Part shown: one piece after another, positions 35,815 through 45,702 of the stretch | Layout of the letters: the number at the start of each line of letters is the position of its first letter | Numbering within the stretch: the stretch's first letter is position 1 | Assembly (NCBI RefSeq): GCF_034931125.1 | Contig: NZ_JAYGHM010000010.1 | Coordinates: forward strand, 1 to 64,000 | Reading direction: 5' to 3' | Origin: Rivularia sp034931125 | Lineage (GTDB): Bacteria; Cyanobacteriota; Cyanobacteriia; Cyanobacteriales; Nostocaceae | Length of the DNA stretch: 64,000 bases | Translations under genes and position numbers: made by a program | The notes under the pieces: generated by a model | Seen by the model: the letters and a program-made list of their open reading frames with translations, nothing else | Databases searched by the model: none | Told to the model about the DNA's origin: nothing

Positions 35815-38800
35815 ATGCTAATTAATAAATTTAGTGCTGCTTTAACTCAGTTTCATCAGGAAATTAACAATTGCGAACAAGTGCTACTAGAGCTAATAAA
35901 GGTAAAGAAAATGACCTCCGATAACTCTGTAAAAATTAGTCAAACTAATACACAATTGCAACAAACTCCGATCGCGATTATTGGGATGGGTTCGCTGTTT
36001 CCCCAAGCAAAGAATTTACAGGAATATTGGGAAAAAATCATTACTGGTACAGACTGTATTACTGATGTTCCCCCGTCGCGGTGGAGTGTTGAGGATTATT
36101 ACGACCCGGACCCGAAAGCACCTGATAAAACTTACTGTAAACGAGGTGGTTTTATTCCCGACATTGACTTTAACCCGATGGAATTTGGTTTACCTCCAAA
36201 TCAGTTGGAAGTTACAGATATTTCGCAGTTGCTGGCTTTGGTTGTTGCCAAACAAGCGCTGATTGATGCGGGTTACGACTCCGATAGTGGATTTAATCAT
36301 GAATCTACCGGGGTAATTTTAGGGGTAGCATTAGCAAGACAGTTGACAATGCCTTTAGCTGCGAGGTTACAGTATCCTATTTGGGAGAAAGTTCTTAAAA
36401 GCAAAGGTTTATCTGACGAAGATATACAAAATATTATTGAAAATATTAAAAGCGCTTATATCGATTGGGATACCAATGCTTTCCCAGGGATGTTAGCGAA
36501 TGTTGTTGCGGGAAGAATTGCTAACCGCTTTGATTTAGGAGCAACGAATTGCGTTGTTGATGCAGCTTGTGCAAGTTCGTTGAGCGCATTGTCGATGGCA
36601 ATTAGCGAATTGGTTAACCATCGCGCCGATATGATGATTACGGGTGGAGTTGACACCGATAACTCGATTCTTGCCTATATGTGTTTTAGCAAGACTCCAG
36701 CTGTCTCACCTTCGGAGAATGTTAAACCGTTTGATGCTGACTCAGATGGAATGATGCTGGGTGAAGGTATCGGGATGCTGGTACTCAAACGTTTAGAAGA
36801 TGCCGAACGCGATCGCGATCGAATCTACGCGGTAATTAAAGGTGTGGGAACTTCCAGCGATGGAAGACACAAAAGCATTTACGCACCTCGTGCTGAGGGT
36901 CAGATGAAAGCCTTGGAACGTGCTTATAAACAGGCTGGATTTACACCGCAAACCGTTGGTTTAATTGAAGCACACGGTACGGGAACAATGGCAGGAGACC
37001 CGGCAGAATTTGCCGCGTTGAAAGCTGTATTTAGTCAGGATAATCAGACGCAATCTATCGCTCTTGGCAGCGTTAAATCTCAGATTGGACATACCAAAGC
37101 CGCAGCTGGAGCCGCAAGTTTGATTAAAACAGCTTTGGCTTTACACCACAAGGTTTTACCACCAACAATCAACGTTACCAAACCAAATCCCAAATTAGAA
37201 ATTGAGTCATCACCGTTTTATTTAAATACACAAACTCGTCCTTGGTTGCAGGTGGGAGAAACACCCCGACGTGCTGGTGTCAGTTCCTTTGGTTTTGGAG
37301 GAACAAATTATCATGTTGTGTTGGAAGAATACTGCAATCAAAAACAGCAATTTCGCATCCACCGCACTGCTCAGGAGCTAATACTCTGTGCATCTTCTCC
37401 CGAACAGTTGTTAGCGAAATGTGAATCGGTACTAGTTGAGTTAGAATCGGATGCAGCTTCAGAATCTTACCGCGAATTAGTTAATCAAAGTAAATCCTTA
37501 GAAATTCCCCTAACAAACGCAAGATTGGGATTTGTCGCTGACTCCGTAGCTGAAACAGTCAAAAAACTGCGGGTATGCATAAATTGGTTCAAAAAGCAAC
37601 CACAAGCAGAAAATTGGCAGCTTCCGCAAGGGGTATATTACCGCAAGACTGGAATGCAATTGCAGGGTAAAGTAGTAGCTTTATTTTCCGGTCAAGGTTC
37701 GCAATACTTGGAAATGGGACGGGAATTAGCGATGAATTTCCCTCTAATCCAGCAAACTTATAATCAAGTTGATAATTTATTTTGCGAAGCCGGTTTATCC
37801 CCGATTTCCGAGAAAGTATTTCCCGCACCCGTATTTGAACCCGCACAAAAACAGCAACAAGCACAAGCTTTACAGCAAACTGAAATATCTCAAAGTGCGA
37901 TTGGTGCATTTAGTGTCGGGGTATATAAATTATTGCAACAGGCTGGATTTAAACCGGATATTGTAGCCGGACATAGTTTTGGAGAACTGACAGCATTATG
38001 GGCTGCGGAAGTGTTGAGCGATCGCGATTATTTCTACTTGGTAAAAGCGCGGGGACAAGCGATGGCAAAACCTGCCGATTCTCACCAAGATACGGGAGGG
38101 ATGCTTGCAGTTAAAGGTGATGTAGCAGAAGTTAAAACAGTAGTTGCGGAGTTTCCTGAAGTTAAAATTGCTAACTGTAACTCTCCTAACCAAATAGTTT
38201 TAGCGGGTGCGATCGATAAAATTGCTCGGATAAAGCAGGTTTTGACAGATCAAGGCTTTTCGACGATTAATTTACCCGTTTCTGGCGCTTTTCATACACC
38301 GTTGATTAGTTATGCTCAAAAACCCTTTGCTCAAGCGGTTAATGAGGTGACTTTCAATACTCCCAAAATCCCGATTTATACTAATACCACCGCCGAACTT
38401 TATCCTCAAAAACCTGAGTCTATTAGAAAAAATCTGCAAGCGCATATCAGTCAGTCAGTACTGTTTGAGCAAGAAATTGAAAACATCTATAACAAAGGTG
38501 GTTATTGCTTTGTGGAATTTGGACCTCGAAGTATTTTAACCAACTTAGTAGATGAAATTTTAGGCTCGCGTCCGCACATGGCGATCGCACTTAATGGTAG
38601 TCGTCAAAAAGATAGCGATACCCAACTCCGAGAAGCTGTAATCCAGTTGCGCGTTGCTGGTTTACCGTTGGCTAATCTTGACCCCCATCAGTTGGAATTG
38701 AAGTCTCCACAAGCTAAAAGCAGCCAGTTAAATGTATCTTTGGGTAGCTTTAATTACGTGTCCGAAAAAACCAAAGCGGTATTTACGCAAGCTTTAGCAA

Positions 38801-40890
38801 ATGGGCATGGGGAACATTTAGTTACAGCGAATGGCAATGGACATTCTCAAAACGGTAAAAGCTCGCAAAATGGGAATGGACATTTAGTTACAGCGAATAC
38901 GGTGCTATTAAATGGTAATGGCAACGGTAACGGTAACGGACATAAGCTGATACAAGAATCATCAGTAGAACAAGCGTCTCCGATGAACGGATCTGTCGCG
39001 ACAATAAATAAATCTGAGCCATATCGCAATGGTTATGTTGTTGAATCTGAACTGATTGCTTCCATAGAATCTACTCTCGAACAGTTTAGCCAGACTCAAA
39101 GTCAAACTTTGGAAGTTCACGGACAGTATTTAGATAATCAGCGGGAATACGCACAATCCTTTTTCCAACTGATGCAGCAGCAAAATGCTTTATTTTCTCA
39201 TCTTGCTCAGTCGGAAGAAAAGCAACCTGTAGAACAAATCATTGAAAGTGCCGAACGCAGCATGATGCGGGTTCACGACCATCAAGCAGATACCCTGCAC
39301 CTCCACAAACAGTATTTGCGATCGCAGGTGGAATCCACACAAAACTTTTTTAAGTTAACTCAGCAAGGTTATTCGCATCTGTTACAAGGAGAAGAGTTAA
39401 CAAAAATACAGCCAGAGGTGAAGTTTAGCAGTAAAAGCACTGGGATGAATACAGTAGAAAAGTTTTCAGCTAAACCTGTCACCGTTGCTGTAGAAGTCAA
39501 TGGTCATGAGTCGATAATTAAAGACAGCGGAGTTGCAAATAAAACCAGGATTGAAAATCAGCCGCAAAAAGTTTTAGAGATAGACATCGAAACTTTAAGC
39601 AAAACCTTACTTGCGGTAGTCAGCGATAAAACTGGTTATCCGGTGGAAATGCTTGAACTAGACATGGATATCGAAGCAGATTTGGGGATTGATTCGATCA
39701 AACGAGTGGAAATAATCGGTGCATTACAAGAACAATTACCCGCTTTACCGCAGCCGAATTTAGAGGAAATGGCAGAAGTAGAACTGCGTACCATCGGTCA
39801 AATCGTCGATTATATGCAGGTGAAGCAAGGGGGAATACAGAGGGAAGAAAAGATTGAAACACTTCTGGTAAATAAAACTGAGATTGAGGATGCGGAATCG
39901 GTAATTGATAACGAAACCTTGAGTCAAAATTTGCTGATGGTGGTGAGCGATAAAACTGGTTATCCAGCAGAAATGCTCGAACTAGAAATGGATATCGAAG
40001 CAGATTTAGGGATTGACTCAATTAAACGGGTGGAAATAATTGGTGCATTACAAGAACAATTACCCGCTTTACCGCAACCGAATTTAGAGGAAATGGCAGA
40101 AATTGAACTGCGAACCCTCGCACAAATTGTGGATTATATGCAGTCTCTGACAACAGAAACCGAAAAAAAAAAGTCGTTTTTAGTAGTTGATGACAAGCAA
40201 CCCCAACCAAAGCACAACATTCACAGAGTAAAAGTAAAGCAACAGTTTCTACCTCCCCCCGATCGATTGGATTTCGACTTACCTCCAGGGAATATCTGTT
40301 TATTGACTGATGATGGTTCTCAACTTACTTGTGAAGTCGCTCAAAATCTGAAAAATAAAGGTTGGTCAGTTGTAGTTATTAGCTTGAATCAATCCACGAA
40401 ATCATCATTACCAGCGGGTATTGAGCAAGTAATACTCGAAGATGGTAGCGATGAACAAATACAGTCACAATTGACAGCGATTAAAGCCAAATACGGAGAT
40501 ATTGCCGCATTTGTGCATTTACATCCCCAAGATCGAGCAGAAACAATTATCAAGCAGGTATTTTTCCTTGCCAAACATCTTAAAACATCCCTAACACAAG
40601 CAGCGAAATTAGGACGTAGTTGCTTCGTAACGGTGACTCAACTTGATGGTGAATTAGGTTGTTCCGGTAAAAATGAATTTAGTGCAATTGCAGGTGGATT
40701 ATACGGATTAACCAAATCCTTACGGTGGGAATGGCAATCAGTTTTTTGTAGAGCCATTGATTTAAGTCCCGATTTAGATATTACCACTGCAACACAACAT
40801 ATTCTTGCCGAACTACACGACCCAAATCGTTTAATTTCCGAAGTTGGATATAGTTCCAGAGGAAGGATGACAGTTGTCAGTGAACAGTGA
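35815..40890 (+). CDS. hglE: Type I lipid/polyketide synthase, KS-AT-ACP-ACP-half KR (HglE/PfaA-like)
   Basis: Main chain-building subunit of a PUFA-synthase-like system of the heterocyst-glycolipid class. Numbering from ATG 35815 (1691 residues): KS about 52-500 with Cys252 (DAACASSL), His387 (EAHGTGT) and His426 (GHTKAAAG); AT about 600-930 with Ser721 (GHSFGE); an Asn/Gly-rich linker; two helical repeats (HGQYLDNQREYAQSFFQL and HKQYLRSQVESTQNFFKL); two nearly identical ACPs with Ser1294 and Ser1402 (LGIDSIKR); then the N-terminal, non-catalytic half of a KR (GNICLLTDDGS... FCRAIDLSP) to the end. The KR catalytic half is the next gene. An upstream TTG (35785) or internal ATG 35911 could also start. 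The last residues (VSEQ) and stop come from a heptamer repeat. Gene name given by family resemblance. Confidence 0.85.
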   Translation: MLINKFSAALTQFHQEINNCEQVLLELIKVKKMTSDNSVKISQTNTQLQQTPIAIIGMGSLFPQAKNLQEYWEKIITGTDCITDVPPSRWSVEDYYDPDPKAPDKTYCKRGGFIPDIDFNPMEFGLPPNQLEVTDISQLLALVVAKQALIDAGYDSDSGFNHESTGVILGVALARQLTMPLAARLQYPIWEKVLKSKGLSDEDIQNIIENIKSAYIDWDTNAFPGMLANVVAGRIANRFDLGATNCVVDAACASSLSALSMAISELVNHRADMMITGGVDTDNSILAYMCFSKTPAVSPSENVKPFDADSDGMMLGEGIGMLVLKRLEDAERDRDRIYAVIKGVGTSSDGRHKSIYAPRAEGQMKALERAYKQAGFTPQTVGLIEAHGTGTMAGDPAEFAALKAVFSQDNQTQSIALGSVKSQIGHTKAAAGAASLIKTALALHHKVLPPTINVTKPNPKLEIESSPFYLNTQTRPWLQVGETPRRAGVSSFGFGGTNYHVVLEEYCNQKQQFRIHRTAQELILCASSPEQLLAKCESVLVELESDAASESYRELVNQSKSLEIPLTNARLGFVADSVAETVKKLRVCINWFKKQPQAENWQLPQGVYYRKTGMQLQGKVVALFSGQGSQYLEMGRELAMNFPLIQQTYNQVDNLFCEAGLSPISEKVFPAPVFEPAQKQQQAQALQQTEISQSAIGAFSVGVYKLLQQAGFKPDIVAGHSFGELTALWAAEVLSDRDYFYLVKARGQAMAKPADSHQDTGGMLAVKGDVAEVKTVVAEFPEVKIANCNSPNQIVLAGAIDKIARIKQVLTDQGFSTINLPVSGAFHTPLISYAQKPFAQAVNEVTFNTPKIPIYTNTTAELYPQKPESIRKNLQAHISQSVLFEQEIENIYNKGGYCFVEFGPRSILTNLVDEILGSRPHMAIALNGSRQKDSDTQLREAVIQLRVAGLPLANLDPHQLELKSPQAKSSQLNVSLGSFNYVSEKTKAVFTQALANGHGEHLVTANGNGHSQNGKSSQNGNGHLVTANTVLLNGNGNGNGNGHKLIQESSVEQASPMNGSVATINKSEPYRNGYVVESELIASIESTLEQFSQTQSQTLEVHGQYLDNQREYAQSFFQLMQQQNALFSHLAQSEEKQPVEQIIESAERSMMRVHDHQADTLHLHKQYLRSQVESTQNFFKLTQQGYSHLLQGEELTKIQPEVKFSSKSTGMNTVEKFSAKPVTVAVEVNGHESIIKDSGVANKTRIENQPQKVLEIDIETLSKTLLAVVSDKTGYPVEMLELDMDIEADLGIDSIKRVEIIGALQEQLPALPQPNLEEMAEVELRTIGQIVDYMQVKQGGIQREEKIETLLVNKTEIEDAESVIDNETLSQNLLMVVSDKTGYPAEMLELEMDIEADLGIDSIKRVEIIGALQEQLPALPQPNLEEMAEIELRTLAQIVDYMQSLTTETEKKKSFLVVDDKQPQPKHNIHRVKVKQQFLPPPDRLDFDLPPGNICLLTDDGSQLTCEVAQNLKNKGWSVVVISLNQSTKSSLPAGIEQVILEDGSDEQIQSQLTAIKAKYGDIAAFVHLHPQDRAETIIKQVFFLAKHLKTSLTQAAKLGRSCFVTVTQLDGELGCSGKNEFSAIAGGLYGLTKSLRWEWQSVFCRAIDLSPDLDITTATQHILAELHDPNRLISEVGYSSRGRMTVVSEQ

Positions 40891-40905
40891 GCAGTGAGCA
40901 GTTAA
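40878..40905. repeat. Heptamer repeat CAGTGAR spanning the hglE-like stop
   Basis: CAGTGAA CAGTGAG CAGTGAG CAGTTAA. The TGA at 40888-40890 ends the upstream gene and GTGA at 40887-40890 overlaps a possible GTG start of the downstream frame. Followed to about 40960 by C-rich degenerate repeats. Confidence 0.85.
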
Positions 40906-40964
40906 GAGTGTTACCTTATCCCCTTGTCCCCCCATCCCCCCATCCCTCATTCCCTATTAATGTG

Positions 40965-42674
40965 ATGATTAATCAAAATTCTGTATGTCTTATAACTGGT
41001 GGTGGTAAAGGAATCACTGCTAAGTCGGCTATCAAGATCGCTCAAGAGTATAAATGTAAGTTTGTTTTATTGGGGCGATCGCCTTTGTCAAATACTCCAG
41101 AACCTGCTTGGGTGAATGATTGTAGCTCGGAGGTGGAGTTGAAGCGGCGGATTTTGGAACGGCTTGTGGCTGATGGTGAAAAACCTACACCGATCGTGGT
41201 ACAGCGAGAGTATCAAACTATTGCGACAAGACGCGAGATTGAGCAAACCCTTGCAGCGATCGCACAAGCGGGGGGGAAAGCAGAATACCTCAGCGTTGAT
41301 GTCACTGTGGAAGATGTATTGCAACAGAAATTAGCCGAAGTTCAACAACGTTTGGGTAAAATAACTGCGATCGTTCATGGTGCTGGTAATTTAGCCGATA
41401 AACCGATTGAAAAGAAAACGGAATCTGATTTCGATCGGGTTTACAATCCGAAAGTTAAGGGGTTGACTAATTTACTAAAATGTGTACCACCGAGTCAGCT
41501 AGATTCTTTGGTTTTGTTTTCTTCGGTGGTGGGATTTTATGGAAATGCGGGACAAACGGATTACTCAATTGCTAACGAAACGCTGAATAAAACAGCTTAT
41601 TTAATTAAACAACAATATCCCGATTGTCATGTAGTGGCTATCAATTGGGGTCCTTGGGATAGTGGAATGGTAAGTCCAGAATTAAAGCGAGCATTTGCTC
41701 AACGCAACATTGAGACGATTCCGGTGGAAGTTGGAACGCAAATGTTAATAGAAGAATTAGCTGCTGAAGATACACAGATAATCATTGGTTCTCCTTTAAC
41801 ACCTTCCCCGGTTGCTTTAGACTCAGAATTAAAAAACTACCGGATTCGTCGCTGCTTAAAATTAACTGACAATCCATTTTTACAAGACCACGTAATCGCA
41901 GGTTATCCGGTACTTCCCGCTACTTGTGCAATTAATTGGATTGCCAATACTTGCGAACAACTTTATCCAGGATACAAATTTTTTAGTGTTCAAAACTATA
42001 AAGTTTTAAAAGGAATTATATTTGATGATAGCTTAGCAACAGAATATATTTTAGATTTAGAAGAAATTTCTAAAAACAATGGTAATGAAGTTGTTTTAGA
42101 TGCCAAAATATCAAGTAAAAATAAACAAGGTAAAACCCGCTATCACTTCAGCGAGGAAATCATACTTAAACAGCAAATTAATCATGCTCCTCTCTACAAT
42201 TTATTTGATTTAACAGTAGATAATAACAGCTTTACCTCCCGCGAAGAGATATATCAAAAAGGAGGAGCCAGCTTATTTCATGGTACGGCTTTTCAAGGAA
42301 TAGAAAAAGTTTTAAATATCAGTCCAGAAAAAATTACTATCCAGTGCAATTTAGCAACCGTAGAGCTTGAGAAACAAGGACAATTCCCCGTTCAAGCCTT
42401 CAATCCTTATATAGTTGACGTACAGATTCATTCACTATGGCTTTGGGTACAGCACTTTCATCAATGTGGCTGTTTACCATCAGGAATTATGACTTACGAG
42501 CAATTTGCTTGTATTCCCTTCTCAGAAACATTTTATATTTCTTGCGAAATCAACAGCAAAACAGAAACAGCAGCAGTAGCTCAAATTATCGCTCACGATC
42601 GCCAAGGAAAAATATACACCAGAATCCAACAAGCTAAAGGAACAATATTACCCATAAAACTAGCTAAACAGTGA
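40965..42674 (+). CDS. Ketoreductase-dehydratase subunit (HglD-like, KR catalytic half + DH)
   Basis: Modifies the beta-carbon during chain growth. From ATG 40965 (569 residues) it opens at once with the NADP motif CLITGGGKGITAKSA (8-22), which is the start of a KR catalytic subdomain; the KR Ser/Tyr/Asn region is LFSSVVGFYGNAGQTDYSIA followed by NE near 195. A dehydratase-like hotdog domain follows: HVIAGYPVLP (the HxxxGxxxxP motif) near 290 and DVQIH (DxxxH) near 482. The KR lacks its usual structural half, which is at the end of the preceding gene, so the two proteins presumably complement. A GTG at 40887 would read the repeat tract as 26 extra residues. Its stop is also provided by CAGTGAA. 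Confidence 0.82.
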   Translation: MINQNSVCLITGGGKGITAKSAIKIAQEYKCKFVLLGRSPLSNTPEPAWVNDCSSEVELKRRILERLVADGEKPTPIVVQREYQTIATRREIEQTLAAIAQAGGKAEYLSVDVTVEDVLQQKLAEVQQRLGKITAIVHGAGNLADKPIEKKTESDFDRVYNPKVKGLTNLLKCVPPSQLDSLVLFSSVVGFYGNAGQTDYSIANETLNKTAYLIKQQYPDCHVVAINWGPWDSGMVSPELKRAFAQRNIETIPVEVGTQMLIEELAAEDTQIIIGSPLTPSPVALDSELKNYRIRRCLKLTDNPFLQDHVIAGYPVLPATCAINWIANTCEQLYPGYKFFSVQNYKVLKGIIFDDSLATEYILDLEEISKNNGNEVVLDAKISSKNKQGKTRYHFSEEIILKQQINHAPLYNLFDLTVDNNSFTSREEIYQKGGASLFHGTAFQGIEKVLNISPEKITIQCNLATVELEKQGQFPVQAFNPYIVDVQIHSLWLWVQHFHQCGCLPSGIMTYEQFACIPFSETFYISCEINSKTETAAVAQIIAHDRQGKIYTRIQQAKGTILPIKLAKQ

Positions 42675-42696
42675 ACAATGAACAGTGAGCAGTGAA
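42669..42696. repeat. Heptamer repeat CAGTGAA spanning a stop codon
   Basis: Four CARTGAR units; the first supplies the TGA (42672-42674) of the KR-DH gene. Confidence 0.8.
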
Positions 42697-42764
42697 CAGT
42701 TTAAAATTATTTATCCTCATTACCTTTGACCTTTCTTCTTTCGTCTGCGGTTAATTAAAAAACT

Positions 42765-45530
42765 ATGGAAAAAACTATAAACAATCCAAACCTCAAACTA
42801 GCCATAATTGGTATGGATATAAATTGGGGTTCATCGGTCGGACTAGATGCATTTGAACGCATTATTTATGAAGTAAAAGAAAATATTTCCTCTCCAGTCA
42901 ACTTAAAAATAACTCAGGTAGTTGATAACGCTCTCCAAGATACCAACTTAGAACCATCAAAAATTGCTGTAATTATTGCCACTGATGAAGATGAAACAGC
43001 GAGAATTTCGCAAACAGAACTTAATAAAAATTACTTCATTACTACAACAGAAAAAACTGTAATTAAGGCGATAAAAACAGCGCAAAAATTGCTCGTAAAA
43101 CAAGTAGAAGCTGTAATTATTGTTGTTAATACTTTACAAATTGCCGGTGCATTAGTCTTAATTGATGCTGATGCTCAGAAAAACCAGCAACGTATCTACG
43201 CAACAATTGATGCGTTAACTCTTGCTCAAAGTCCTGCTTCAATACAAACAATAACTCAAACTTGTCAGCAGGCTTTTAATATTGCTGGAATTAAACCCGA
43301 AGACATTAGTTATTTAGAAAGCAGCAGTATTTTAGAACCGAATCAGTTAGAAATTAAAGGTTTAGTAGCAGCTTATCAAACCGCGACAGAATTAAGTTGT
43401 GCAATAGGTAGCGTTACGAACATCGGTAATGCTGCCGCTTTAGAAATTGCCAGCATCATCAAAACAGCTTTATGCCTTTACTATTGCTATATCCCCGCCG
43501 TTCCGCAATGGTCAAGCCCGAAAAATCCCGAACTATGGCAAGGTAGCCCTTTTTATGTAGATACTCAGTCAAAACCCTGGTTTTTAGCAGCAGAAGCTCA
43601 TCAAAGAATTGCCGCGATCGATATTAATCACAATGAAACATCGGCTCATTTAATTTTATCCTCAGCACCAGAGCAAGAACGTGACAGCAGATATTTAACC
43701 AAAATTCCCTATTATTTATTTCCCTTAGCTGCTGATGAACCTGGTGAATTATTAGAACAAATTGAAGCTTTAGAAAAAATAATATCAGATGATTCCTTAG
43801 CAACTACCGCAGCACAAACCTTTGAAACCTATCAAAAACGACAAAATGCGACTTATGCTGTAGCCATTCTCGGACGCAACCCCAAGGAATTGCAACGCGA
43901 AATACAACGCGCTTTTGAAGGTGTTAAAAATGCTGTATTAACTGGGGGAGAATGGAAAACTCCTGTAGGTAGTTATTTTACAGCTAATCCTTTAGGTAAA
44001 AAAGGTAAAGTTGCCTTTGTATATCCAGGTGCTTACAGTTCTTATGTCGGAATCGCTCGGAATCTATTTCGCTTGTTTCCTAAAATTTGGGATTCTCCGA
44101 TTATTCAAAGCGTTTATAGTCGCGTCGCTAGTATTGACAAATTTCTCTATCCCCGCAGCTTGAAAGCTTTCACGAAAAGACAATTAGAAGCATTAGAACA
44201 GCAGTTAATCGATAATCCGCTTTCAATGCTGGAATCGGAAGTAGGGATTGCAGGATTGATCGGTGTTGTACTCAGAGATTATTTTAAACTGCGACCTGAC
44301 TGTTGCTTTGGTTACAGCGTCGGGGAAACTACAATGGCGATCGCGCAAGGAATTTGGACTGATTTTAACCCAATTAGCAGCGGTTTAAATTCCTCGCAAC
44401 TCTTCACCACAAGATTGTCGGGTGATAAAAATGCGGTGCGAGAATACTGGGGATTGAAAGACGAAATCAAAGGCGAATTTTGGCGTAATTACGTCTTAAT
44501 GGCGGAAATTTCCCAAGTTAGAGCAGCAATTAAAAACGAAGAGAAAGTTTATTTAACTCAGATTAATACACCCAAAGAAGTTGTCATAGCTGGAGATACA
44601 GCAGCTTGTCAAAGAGTAATTAAAGCGATCGGTTGTAATGCAATTCCCGCACCCTTCAACCATGCGATCCACTGTGAAGCAATGGCTTCTGAATACGATG
44701 AATTTGTGAAACTGCATACCCTACCGATTAAAAACAAACCTCAGATCGATTTTTATTCAGCTTCAGAGTACGGACTGCTTAACCTTGATAGTAAGGCTAT
44801 GGGTCATAGTATTGCCAAAGTTTTGTGTCAGCAATTTGATTTTCCCCGCATCGTCAACCGTCTTTATGCAGATGGAGCGAAAATTTTTGTCGAAGTAGGG
44901 GCTGGAAACGCTTGTTCGCGCTGGATTGGAGAAAATCTTCAGGGACGCGAACACACCACAGTATTTTTAAATCGTCGGGGAGTAGATGAACATACCACCT
45001 TACTTAGAGGTTTAGCTCAACTTTTCTCTCATCGAGTTCAGATAGATTTATCACCGCTGTATAACTTAAATTCTTCTAGTTTGAATTCTCCCCAAATAGA
45101 AGTACAAAAAATTCCACAACCTGTAACTAAGTGCGATCGAGAGCGAGAAATAATAACTTTGTCTCCATATTATTGGGGTAATTTTACTACACAAGAGTTA
45201 CAAACATCGGCAAAATTAAACTACGAAAATATCGAATTCATCAAACTGGCAAATTATCCAGAAACAGACTTAATGAATACAGATAGTAAATATCCCATCT
45301 CATCATTAATCAAGAAACAAGTAAATTCTAATTTAACCAACAATAAATTAACTGGATTTTTACAGAATCATGCCAAAAAAATCGCTGAAACTAATCAGCA
45401 ATCCAGTGAAGCCCATTCGACGTTTTTACAAACTAGAAAAAAATCATTCGGACAGATGGTGAAATTGGTTGAGCTTCAGCTATCTGTTTTTGAAAAGGAA
45501 CACAGAACAGGGAAAACTGAGGAGAAATGA
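42765..45530 (+). CDS. Decayed KS + acyltransferase subunit (HglC/PfaB-like)
   Basis: Acyl-loading partner of the synthase. Of 921 residues the first ~310 align in order with a KS (SYLESSSILEPNQLEIKGL where active KS have EAHGTGT; IGSVTNIGNAAALEIASIIK where they have SxxGHTxxAAG) but lack the catalytic Cys and His, so the KS is a dead chain-length-factor-like domain. The AT (about 410-760) is intact by motif: VAFVYPGAYSSYVG, Ser518 in GYSVGE, and FNHAIHCEAM near 625. The C-terminal ~80 residues hold a helix, AHSTFLQTRKKSFGQMVKLV, that resembles the helical repeats of the KS-AT-ACP protein. This is the PfaB layout. 90 bases after the KR-DH gene. Confidence 0.8.
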   Translation: MEKTINNPNLKLAIIGMDINWGSSVGLDAFERIIYEVKENISSPVNLKITQVVDNALQDTNLEPSKIAVIIATDEDETARISQTELNKNYFITTTEKTVIKAIKTAQKLLVKQVEAVIIVVNTLQIAGALVLIDADAQKNQQRIYATIDALTLAQSPASIQTITQTCQQAFNIAGIKPEDISYLESSSILEPNQLEIKGLVAAYQTATELSCAIGSVTNIGNAAALEIASIIKTALCLYYCYIPAVPQWSSPKNPELWQGSPFYVDTQSKPWFLAAEAHQRIAAIDINHNETSAHLILSSAPEQERDSRYLTKIPYYLFPLAADEPGELLEQIEALEKIISDDSLATTAAQTFETYQKRQNATYAVAILGRNPKELQREIQRAFEGVKNAVLTGGEWKTPVGSYFTANPLGKKGKVAFVYPGAYSSYVGIARNLFRLFPKIWDSPIIQSVYSRVASIDKFLYPRSLKAFTKRQLEALEQQLIDNPLSMLESEVGIAGLIGVVLRDYFKLRPDCCFGYSVGETTMAIAQGIWTDFNPISSGLNSSQLFTTRLSGDKNAVREYWGLKDEIKGEFWRNYVLMAEISQVRAAIKNEEKVYLTQINTPKEVVIAGDTAACQRVIKAIGCNAIPAPFNHAIHCEAMASEYDEFVKLHTLPIKNKPQIDFYSASEYGLLNLDSKAMGHSIAKVLCQQFDFPRIVNRLYADGAKIFVEVGAGNACSRWIGENLQGREHTTVFLNRRGVDEHTTLLRGLAQLFSHRVQIDLSPLYNLNSSSLNSPQIEVQKIPQPVTKCDREREIITLSPYYWGNFTTQELQTSAKLNYENIEFIKLANYPETDLMNTDSKYPISSLIKKQVNSNLTNNKLTGFLQNHAKKIAETNQQSSEAHSTFLQTRKKSFGQMVKLVELQLSVFEKEHRTGKTEEK

Positions 45531-45702
45531 GAAGACAAAGATTATTTTTGTGAGGGAGTAGGGAGTAGGAAGTAGGGAAAAAAGAAATTATATCGGTAAT
45601 CTTGGAGCGTGATGGGAGTAACTATTAATTCCCAATCCAAAATCTAATCCAAAATTTAAAACTTGTGCTGAGCTTGCCGAAGTATCTAAAATCTAAAATC
45701 AA

